DNA of 64,000 nucleotides from Henricia sp. BOLD:AAB3569 (Eukaryota > Echinodermata > Asteroidea > Spinulosida > Echinasteridae), in NCBI GenBank assembly GCA_037783545.1, contig JBBELK010000832.1, positions 744,001 to 808,000 of the forward strand, in the 5' to 3' direction. Below the pieces are notes generated by a model, which did not search any database, was not told the origin of the DNA, and worked only from the letters and a program-made list of their open reading frames with translations. The position numbers were made by a program, and so were the translations under genes. This document shows positions 1 to 10,800 of the stretch, piece by piece (the first letter of the stretch is position 1; each line of letters starts with the position of its first letter).

Positions 1-303
1 GAGATTTTTATATCATAACATCCGTTATATTTTTCTGATTACGAAACTGAAACTCCTGCGCTTCTAGGCCGCATATTTCCGAGGATATCGTCGAAAATCC
101 ACTGATTATTTGTAAACTAATTTTCTAGTATCAACGTTTATCCGCTGAAAGCATACTCGATAGTTTTTTTCAATTTTTTACTGGAAATTGCGAATGTTTT
201 CAGGTTTTTGGGACATGGGAGGTGTGTATGGGAGTTACTTGATAATATTGGTAAGTTACATCGAAAACTATTTTCCAGAAACTCTGGTCACGCTCCTTTA
301 AGG
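1..303. repeat. Partial copy of an interspersed ~345 bp MITE family (TTAAAGGAGC ends)
   Basis: The sequence from the left edge to the string CACGCTCCTTTAAGG resembles the elements at 17909-18262 and, inverted, 34932-35276. They share the stretch around 'gagattttNatatcataac', the 'tcgaaaa' block and the TTAAAGGAGC terminus. The left end lies outside the window. It is probably non-autonomous because no reading frame is visible. Confidence 0.55.
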
Positions 304-380
304 GTTCTCAGAAAGATTCTTCTTCGGTTTTTTCAACCCGACTGAACATGCGTGAGATGAACTGACCTCTGGAAATTCAG

Positions 381-1493
381 GAGCTCAGGATGGTACTTCA
401 GGCAGAGCATACTCTACCTCAGCGTCTCTTACAGAGGCTGGTGCAGTCAGCCTTGCCACAAGAGGTGGTCAAACACATTACTGAAAATGTTACATCTCTC
501 AGCCTCCTCAACCTTTTGGTCAGAGTATTTGGGTCATTCTATAAATTTGGGATCCAATTTTTCTGTCCCTGTTACATTTGACATCTTCTAAAATTATTAT
601 TATTATTTCTTCTTTCTGGTATTCATACCATGTGCCCATTGCACTGTCACTCGCAAGTGTGAGGAAACCCATGAAGAATTAGAGATTAGAAATGGCCAGA
701 GACACCGGAGAATCCCCTTGCTCTTCACGAAAGAATACTCTGGGATCTTTAAAGTGTGTTACCGTTACCTAACACACTGTACCAACGGCTTTACATTCAT
801 TCCGAAGGATGGAGCAAGTGTGGTCGAGTGCCTTGCTCAAGGGCACAGGTACCGCAGCCGGGGGGAGGTTCGAACCCGCAACCCCAAGTTTTCACCTATG
901 AAATGTTGTAGTTTGTAAATTCAGAACACATTCTTTAACCCTTTGAACCCTAAATTATTTATGCGCAATGACACCGGTTTGTCAACCGGTTATGAAGACG
1001 TCACTCAAAAGTCACAATAGTGGCTCATCGGGTTATTCCTTGTTCACGGGGAAGTCACAAATGTGACATTTAGTGTTCAAAGGGTTAAATGCCTTCTATT
1101 TCAAAGAGTGATTACATTAAGTACAATTCATAAAAATATGTTTTGAAGGCATTTTTAATGATACTTGCAAATAGCAGTATGACAGAAAAAATGACCCATT
1201 TGCGTTTCTTTTTTGAACTATTAAGCTTAATGTGTACCAGGGATAGAATTGTTAACAAAACTTTTTATAGTTTCTCTTTGTTTTTGATACCCTAAAACAC
1301 TCGCCTTTTACTTTTTTCTACGTTGGTACACGATGGTACCCGATTGTGAAAAAAAGACCCTTTTTACGTGGATTTATGGTCACAGATGGCATCCAGTTTG
1401 AATGGGCAGAGGCCCCTGGGTAAGGAAACCATGCACTTGGGAAATGTTTATGCGAGGTGGATCAAGATTGAAAAGTGGACCAGGGATAAGTAG
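381..1493 (+). CDS. 3' end of an unidentified plus-strand gene (two exons)
   Basis: Two candidate exons are 381-518 (46 codons, acceptor AAATTCAG, donor GTCAGA) and 1386-1493 (35 codons plus TAG, acceptor GGTCACAG). Both join in phase 0. The first codes for a Leu/Gln-rich amphipathic stretch (around LPQRLLQRLVQSALPQEVVK), consistent with alpha helices. The second ends in a basic tail (WIKIEKWTRDK) and stops immediately before a mariner-type MITE. Upstream exons would lie outside the window. A tRNA-derived SINE fills the intron between the exons. The gene converges on STYX, whose last exon ends at 1835. I do not recognise the family. The GTCAGA donor is weak, so the first exon could instead read through to a stop at 581. 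This is an inference from coding character and phase only. Confidence 0.4.
640..905 (-). repeat. tRNA-derived SINE (family A), 5'-truncated copy
   Basis: In minus orientation this carries the B-box-like GGTTCGAACCTCC, the 'cttgagcaaggcac' block, 'cttgctccatccttcgga' and the 'tctctggcc' 3' body. The same body is seen at 6185-6545, 10290-10625, 16865-17235, 29695-30385 and 63303-63640. The A-box part of the tRNA head is missing at the right end. Confidence 0.7.
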
Positions 1494-1498
1494 TTCTA

Positions 1499-1725
1499 CA
1501 GTGCAAGTCAAAAAAAACTATACACTTTTAAAATTACTTTGTGTGTTTTAGTGTACCAATAATTATTAGATTTTTTGACATATATTTTGGATAAGTTCTC
1601 CTGTGTTTTTTTGGTAGCAGTTTAATTAAATGGTTTCATGCATGACCGCACATGAGGCAAATAAGGGTGTCAGGTGGATCAACGAGTAATTTTAAAAGTG
1701 TATAGGTTTTTTTTTACTCACACTG
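1499..1725. mobile_element. Tc1/mariner-type MITE, 227 bp, TA duplication
   Basis: Inverted termini begin CAGTGCAAGT on the left and CAGTGTGAGT on the right. They continue through an A/T run into a shared block with TATACACTTTTAAAATTAC. TA dinucleotides flank both sides (1497-1498 and 1726-1727). The interior holds no reading frame. It lies 5 bp after the stop codon of the left-edge gene. Confidence 0.75.
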
Positions 1726-1834
1726 TAGACTAAAACAATCCTAGACATAATTAGCAATAATGTATACAAACTGTACATGCATATCAACATCACATTAACA
1801 AATATCAACATCATATCAACACAGTTTTGTCCAA

Positions 1835-4800
1835 TCAACTGTGATCGAGTGGTTCGTAGTCGACATCTTCATGTGATCTTTTCAATCCTGCAAATAAGAA
1901 GAATGACATTGAAAAAGAAAGAAAAAATTCAAATTCAAGATACCGGTATATCAACATTTATCAGTCCTGATTTAAAAATTGTGACCCACCAGGGCAAAAC
2001 CAGGTGGAAGTCGGCAAATACCATTTTGGAGATATGGCACTTAGGGGTCGTCCATAAAGTACGTACGCATGAAATGCCGACTTTTTAGACCCTCCCTCCC
2101 CCCCCTGTACGCATGGCGTACGCAGTGGATCCAACCCCCCCTCCCCCCCTGTACGCATACGCATTCCATATATACCTCAGCATTGGTAAAAATGGTTCAG
2201 TACTACATGTATAGTGCTATATACTACTACGTGTAGTACGATTCGCATGTCGCCACCTAAGTCTGAAATAAATGACAAAATGTATAGATTTCTTTTGCAT
2301 TTTGTTTTGTTTACTTAAAATGACACATCAAGCATCATTCAACTGGGGATTTAATGGGAAAACCTAATTTGAGGAGTGAGAAAAATGTGAGATGTGTGAG
2401 AAAAATGTGTGGCCTGTCTAATATATTTCGTACATAAGGTCTGAAGCCATGGTCAACTTGTCCATCCTTTCCCGATTTACTAAAAAGACATTTTCGGTTT
2501 GCGTACATACGCATTGGCTTGGACCCCCCCTCCCCCCTGTACGCACGGTGTACGCAATGTCAACAACCCCCCCCCCCCCCCCCCCCCCCTCCCCCCCTCC
2601 GTGCGTACGTACTTTATGGACGGCCCCTTACAACAAAAATCTGTTTATCAAAATCTAAATTATTTCAGAATCAACCTGCAACTTGTCTTTACCAGAAAAT
2701 TTTGGAATCAAAATAACTATGCAGTCTCTGTAACAGTGAGTCATTTTGCAACTTATTCTTGATAAAGACCGTATCGAATAGCTGCCATCTTGTAAGGCAG
2801 TTTCTTTGTTCCGCGAGGACATGCATGGTTGCACATTTTGTGCTTACATTGTTCACCAATGTAAAGCCCCAATACATCATTTGCTTCATGAGTTGACAAG
2901 AAAAACCTAAACAATAGCAATGGTAACAAACACAACATGATTTTTGTTCCCGTGTAAAAGTCTTTGTCACAAACCACTAAGACAAGGACATTTTTTCGCA
3001 GAAATGCAGAACAAGTTTCATCCCCGATAGATGAAGCTGGTCACATACATTTGTGACCAGTCACGATGAAATGAGCGTAAAGTCACACTCCGCTATTTCC
3101 TATAACGACGGTTCAAAGTGAAAGATTGAAGGGAGTTCAATTTTAGGGTTTTGTAATATTTGGGAAGAGTAACTCCTATTCTATTTGATTGCAAATTTTT
3201 AGCGTCATCAAACAATTAAAACATCATTCTCAGACGATTGCTTTCTTCCTGCCTCGTAAGAAATTTTGTTTGCAGATTTGTTTAAAAAAGTCACTTCTCC
3301 AAGCCGTGTTGCATTGGGGGAATAGTTTTATCTTATGTGTTATTTACCACTGAAAAGCTCTTTTTCTGTTTAATTCAAAAATACCAATAGCCAATTTTTG
3401 AAAATTCCGACTTTCAGCTTATTTGTGGTCACATTTGATCTAGCCTGATCTTATATCGTCCATTCTATATTTTCCCAGCATATTTTTACCTCGATTTACA
3501 GTGAGGATTTCTTTTTTAACATGCGTCTGCTTACCTGATGACTGAGCTGTTTCTTGATGTGACAAGATTTGTAACCTCGCGGTGAAAATAGGCTCGTACT
3601 CCTAAAACAGATTTTATGAAAAAGTCTCATTTATTAGTGATAATTACCCGTTGAGGAATTAATAAAAAGTGCTATTTTTTGTTTGCATTATGTCATTACA
3701 CCTTGCTGCCCATTTCACCAACACATTACTGTAAGTTACAGATTAAGATCACAGGGCTCGTATCCTTCAGCAAGGCAGTGTGTTATAAATTTCCCCTCCA
3801 CCTGCAATTTGCAAAGCTCTAAGCATCTTATATGTAACACTGGGCTACATATTCCCCATAAAGCCAGATCACTAACAAGATCTAAGAAAAATGTGAGTAC
3901 AATGACCAGGGGTAGTACTAAAAAAATACATGTATACTACGAGTGTTGTTTGGACTGCATGTGCATTAAAAGTACTACATGTACACTACTCACAATAAGT
4001 TAGGGATATTGGTGTGGTTCAATTTAGGGATTTTTTTTTTTCAAATGACTGTTTTCACCTATTCCTGTGTGTCTGTCATGCAAATACAATTGTCTAATCA
4101 TATACAAAATCATTCAAGCAGAATGCATACCCTTAAAAAAATATCTGCGCAAACCCCACAATATCCCAAACTTTTTGTGAGTAGTGTATACTGTACGTGA
4201 GATGCTCTGCAAAAATTAGTTGTTGTGGCTCAGACTGGGTCAATTTTTTTGGCGATCATAAGTTATCATAACTAAAAATTAGCTGCATATTCAGACTCAT
4301 TAAAATAGGAAATTCCGGAAGGTACCAGTAGTCGGAAATTCCTGGCGGCCGATTACTGCTGGGAATTTGTATTGTGCATTTGTATTTGAATAAGCCTGGA
4401 TTTCCAAAAACTTAGCCCAGGCTAGTATGCGAGAGGCAACTCATGTTTGCTGAACGCATAATGTTTCATTTAAGTACACGTAGTGTATAACGTTTGGTTG
4501 GTGAGGGAGGAATTAAATTGTTTTAAAAAGAATTGTGGCTTTCTGTTTTCTTTGCTGTTAGACCTATGCTATGGATACATGAATCAAAGTAACCACTTAC
4601 AGCGAGTTGTCTCATGAAGCCTTCATTAGGACTGATGCAAAACCGCTTCTGCTGTACATATCGCACTGCATCCCTGATCAAAGTAAAATATCAGGTGATT
4701 TAATCTGTGAAAAAGTTTCATGACGCTGTCAAAATTACCATATTTGAGAAACTATTTCACAAACATCATGATGTGATAATTTTGTCTTATTTGTTTTTAC

Positions 4801-7800
4801 AATTATCAGGCTTCTTTTAAAAATATTCAAGATTTTTCATGGGGTAAAAAAATATATAATAAGATTTTCTGCCATAGTATTCCCAATGTTTTTACAGTCT
4901 TAAAAAGTTCAATTTTTTTTAAATTATACTTTTGGTTTTTTTTTTCTTAAAGGTTATTTTTTACATCATGAAAGCTGAATGGGGTAAAACAATGTTTTTT
5001 TAATTACTTCCCTTCTGATGTTTGTAAATTTTTCTGCCACAGTATTTCAAATATTTTCACAGGCTCAAAGAGTTCCATTTTTATTGGGGCAGATCTTCAT
5101 GGAGATATGCCAACAGAAGCCATTCACAAACAAATGGAAGCCCTTTTTTTTTCCTGAGCAAAACACCGTGGCATGTACTAGATTTGGGCAATTTTTGGAA
5201 ATGATTGCAAGTTCACTCAGGAATCACGATTCCATTCGGATTTAATTCCATTTTAAGTTGACGCAAAAATTTGAAAAATATCTCGCAAACCCGATTAAAA
5301 AAAACACTGATAATTTTGTAATTTCTGCACCATTAACACTCAAAATCGGCGGGCATTTTCTGGAACAGCCATGATGACGGGAATTGATTCCTCCAATAGA
5401 CGGAATTATAATTCTCATTCCCAACTTGGAATCAATTATAATCCACTCCAGGATTGGATAAGCCCAATCCTACTGAACTACACTCCCCTTTGCGACTTGC
5501 GATAGCCATTTGCTCAAGGCACATCAAATATGCAAATGTGACAGTGCATTACTAAAGCATTACTGAGTATGTAAGTTTTTTTAAACATTTGTTTTTCACT
5601 TACCTGAAAGGCATTCCATAGGTTTCCATTATGTATGCTATGACAAGTGCTGCGCTACAATAACAAATGGAAAAACAGTTGACAAGTAAGAATTGAGAAG
5701 ATTGTGGTGGGATATTAACTCCTCAAAAAACGTTCGGAAAGTCAAGTTTGACTGATGATTTCTCTCTTGTTGTAAACTAATTTTCATTGAATGTTATATC
5801 ATTGGAAAGCCCTGTTATTCCTCTTTACGATGATGTGTCATTTGTTATGATTTAGCAATTGGGGGATGTGCAGCACAGCTGAATACAGGGGCGGGTGTAA
5901 AGTGAAATGTCACAAAATGCATTGCTATTGTCAAAAAGTGCATTGACACATTCCCATCCTCCAAGCAAAAGGGGAATGCACTGCATGACAATAGCAGTGA
6001 ATTTTTTGACATTTCACTTTCCACCCACCCCTGTATTCCGCTATACTGCACATCCCCCAATTAATTAATCATAACAAATGACACATCACTGTAAAGAGGA
6101 ATAACAGGGCTTTCCAATGATACCAAATTCAAGGGAATTCATTCTGTAACAAGAGAGAAAGATTGTGCAAAAATAAATTTTAATTTAATGGTTTTAATGA
6201 ACTTCATATCCGCAGACCGTAGGGTGAATTGCATGAAGCTTGCGAGTGTTTTCCACCTAAACATCAAGATACATAGTTAGGTGGCGCCATTGGCAGCCGA
6301 CAGCCAGAGACACCGGGGAGTCACCTTACTCTTTACAAAACAATGCTCTGGGATCTTTAAATTTCGTTAAACAACACACTGGACCAACGGCTGTACATCC
6401 CTTCCGAAGGATGGAGCAATTGTGGTTGAGTGCCTTGCTCAAGGTCACAGGTACCACGGCCGGGTATTGAACCCACAACACCAAGTTTTCACCCCTGTTG
6501 CGAGTCAATGACCTAAACCACTTGGCCACGGTACTTCACATACACTGTATACAGTGGACATTCAAATTCACACATACCTTCTGGACATTCAAATTCACAC
6601 ATACCTTCTGGACATTCCTGCATTTCCATGAACCAACGTCTTCCCACCAAAAAGATTGCATTTGTCTATGAATTCCTTGACCTAACATGTGAAAAAGGGG
6701 AATATGAGAATGGCAAATTTATTGCAGAAAAAATACCTGTGCATGTTCCTAGCTAGTGTTTTAAAACTGCAGTCTTATCATGCTACAGGCACCAATTTTA
6801 TATGTACCGGTACATGTATGCTTGGAATGGGTCTTTCCATGAAAGCGAGACACAGTGTCACGTGTGCCACTTAAAATGGTGACACTCCTGGAGTTACATG
6901 TATTTTAAATAATTACTGTAATTCTGATAACAATTAAATATTTATCTGTAAAAAAACATGATAAATTAGTATGATTTTCGAAATTAACCTGAATTTAATG
7001 CTGGTCAACTGGACTAACAGTTTAGAGAATTGTTTAGAAAATGTTTGGTAGTTCACCAGGGCTTTTCAAAAATGGCACTGAGAAACTGCAACACTCCTCC
7101 CCTACCCACTTAAGAATAATGTGTGGAAGATGGATGGGATTGTTTTCTGATCCAATATTGGGCTATTTCATTTCTCTTCTTTATTGTGTAAAATGATCGG
7201 GGCATGTCTGGAAAGAACTGCAGTGATCTCAGATTCTACAGCAATCTAGAATTATTGTTTCGATCAGAAAATCTTTGCATTGAGTATGTAACGTTTGCTG
7301 TGGATTGGATACATTTGCAGTGATCGGGGAATGTTTCCAGCAGTCAGGAAATGTCATCACTGACCCATCGGACTAGTGTTTTTTGACAGACCTAGTGGTC
7401 GTCCTGATTTTCTACTGGTCTCAGACCACAGGACCACTGCTAATTTCGACCCCTGACAAGTGTGTAAATCATACCTTTGGAAAGTGTGAAATTATGTTCT
7501 CACTTGCACTATCTGCAACATTCAATACCAAATATCTGTGATACAAAAAAAAAAAAATGGTGGTTCAGATTGTGACAATTAAGGACTACATGGCTGCGTT
7601 CGGGCGTGTACTCGTGTTAACACGAGCATACTCCTGCGCGCGCGAACGGCAAGATTAACGACACTCGGGTCAGTGAGAGTATGCTCTCGGTACTCCCCAA
7701 CAAATGGGGAGTGTGCTCTTACTCCTGACGAATGCCATGTGATTTGTACGAAGATGGCGGGATATACCGGTAGGTTGGATTTTTGGTGAATTTGCTAAAC

Positions 7801-10800
7801 GTGTCAACTGGATAACTGAAATAACAACTCACTAAGGTTTGTTTTACACGACATCAAAGGTTCTCACGACTTACGGTCTGTATTTTCTTCAATTTCTTGT
7901 GAGCAGTGAAACGGCGTTTTTTGTGTAGTCATGGCAAGAGACTGCCATCTTGACTGATGGCCATTCGCGCATGCAGACTGTGCACTTGTCGTTCGCGTAA
8001 TGTGACCCGAGTGCAATGCGCACGCATTACTCCGGAGTAGCGAGAACTGCACGCCCGAACGCAGCCCATATGTAGATAGCTAGCCTTGTCCAAGGGCTGT
8101 ACAGTGTAAATTCGTGAAGAATTGGCCTGTATGCTATGCTGCGACAGTGCGACACCACGCGGCGAACTGTAACCAACAGCAAATAGAAATGTTTACCGAA
8201 ATATTTTAGTCTAAAAACCAGACTACACACACGAGGCTAAATCACAGCCTTGTTCTTTCTGTACACGACATGTTTTATGGGTGGGGACTCTTTATGCTAA
8301 TTGTTCAAAAGGAGAGCACCGAGACGTAACATTGGCTAACGGTTGTTTTGACAGAGCAATACGGCACTGTTTGAAAAATAGCAGACTTACCCAGTTCGTA
8401 AGGACAAGTTGCGCTCCAGGGTTCTCCCCAGGTTGTTTGAAAATGTGTGGGGCCCAATGCTGTAACGACTCAATAATCTGCGAAGCCACGGCGTGGGGTC
8501 CGGGACCCGCTTAAGGGACCCGCTTAAGGGCCCCGGGAAAATTTGAGACTTTACAAGCTTTCTGGTGCATTTAGAGCTATCCTGGGGTCTTGAAGGGCTT
8601 GTTATCATGGTTATGAATTCTTTAAGATTGTTTTTGTGCAGATAAAAAATTGTTTTTAAAAAAAAATCTTTAAAAGACTAGGACTAATACATGTAATAAA
8701 GCATCGGTGAGAGCAGATTTTTAATATTTTGTGTGGAAACAATTTCAGTCTGCCTCATGTTTTGCACACAGGATTTGAAGCCATGATAAACTACCGCGCC
8801 CATTTATGTGGCATTGGCCCGCCGCGCCCTAGGCCTCAGTCTTCCGGGTTCCCAGTCCATTACCCGCGTGCTGCATGCAGACAGAGAGTGGCAGGCTTGA
8901 CGCGACACGGCAGGCTAGCCGTACGCGGTCATTGCCTGTAGTTGGTGACCATTCCACACGAAATATTTTCATTTCTCAAATACATTTTTGCACATTATAG
9001 TTGACGATATTTTCCATAAAAATGACGATCAAGCAAAACACGGTCGCTGCGATGCACGAAAAAACGATCACAAAAATTAGGAAATTTATAAAAGTCGGAG
9101 GTACTCGGAGGTAGATCTTTTTGCTAACGTGTAGTTGGTGCGTTGACGGTGGCTCCGGAGCTACGTGGTATTAAAATAACAAGCCGGAGGTAGGTTGTAG
9201 CATGTACTACACGGTAACAAACAATTCTACCTTCGGGTTACCTCCGGGTGACTCCGACCTCCGGGTTTCAACCACATCCTGTCATGCATGTGCAGGGGAT
9301 TTCACGTGCAGGGGATTTCCCGATCAGAGTAAGAGGCCAACTCGTGTTGTAAAACGCATGCTGATTGGCTGATAAAAATAATATGACCTGTTGCTAGTAA
9401 ATTCTGGCCAATGACGTTCAAGTTAACAAAATGGTGATCGGCATGAGTTGGACTGGTTACCGCCCCACTAAAGCCGGGAATCTTATGTCCAGAAACCAGA
9501 CTAGGCACGTTCCTGACGCCTGGTGGACCAGCACCGGGGGACCGGGCCGTCTGTACCGTATCGACTCAATCGAGAGCTGTTTTTGGTCGGCCGTTCGAAT
9601 CAGAATGAATGATTGTTTGCCATGAATTCTCTGTTGTTCTTTTTTCACGAGAGAAAATTTATATATGGTAATTTTATTGTATTCTTCAGCAGCACCATGT
9701 GTGATATTTTTGATTTTTTGTTGTGCGTATCGGGAGCTGAATTTTTTGATCGGCAATTTTTCCTGCGTATCGGCCCGGAATTTCAGTGCATCGGGCCGAT
9801 ACGCACATTTGTACGTGGGGAGAACCCTGCGCTCATAATGTCACGCATAAATAAAAGGGCACCCCCTTTCATAATTTTTAACAACTTTTTCAAGCTACAT
9901 GTACGCGCACAACTCGGGAGCTAAACAATTCTGTAACCCAACAAATTAAAATAAAAGGGCCTAATGTATTTTGAAATGAAAATGACTCACTCAAATTGAT
10001 GGGGAAAGTTGGGCTTGATAAACTGAGCTTCAATATCCTGCCTGATACAGACGATGTGTGTAATGCCATGCTCCAATAACACTGGAAGCTAAAAGTTAAA
10101 AATGAACACAAAAACCAACAAATAAGTCATTGACAGAAGATAGATTTGTGAAGTTTCTACAACATCCCTTATCTTGTTTATTGAGACATTTTGTTGGCAA
10201 CTTACTTGGCTTTTTGTAGCTGCTGCATAGGGTCCAAGGAACAAGCCAGGAACTATCTCCTGCAATAATAATGGCAAAGACTGATTACATAACTGTGGGG
10301 TGTTATGGCCGAGCGGTCTAGTGCGTCGAACTCAAGTTCCTGTGCCAGTACTAGAATGTGGGTTCGATTCCGGGCCGTGACGGGTTGTGGCACTTGTGCT
10401 CTTGACACTATGAGCAAGAACATGTACATGTTCATTGTAACCCCATTGTTAGTAACAATGGTGTGTGCCCAATTTCCATTGTTAGATGTTCATAGTGTGA
10501 GCAAGGCACTTAATCACACTTGTTCCGTCCTTCTGAAGGGATGTAAAGCCATTGTGTGTTAGGTTTCGGTAACGCACTTTAAAGATGAAGAGCAAGGGGA
10601 GGGATTCCTCGGTGTCTCTGGCCGTTTTCTAATTCAACTTAGAAGTTGATAGTTATTCAAATATCTATGTTAATTGATCCCATTCCTGTAATTGGCGGTC
10701 CTTCCGCTGTTGGATGTGGTGAATAAAAAAATAAATGCAAAATGTAAATGTTGATAAACTGCCTTGTAGAAATTTCAGCCACATACCGGTAGATGCAGAA

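Noticed and set aside
10300..10375. Possible Leu/Ser tRNA gene on the plus strand
   Set aside because: A and B boxes are good but the acceptor stem and 3' end do not pair, and the same head precedes a SINE body found in five other places.
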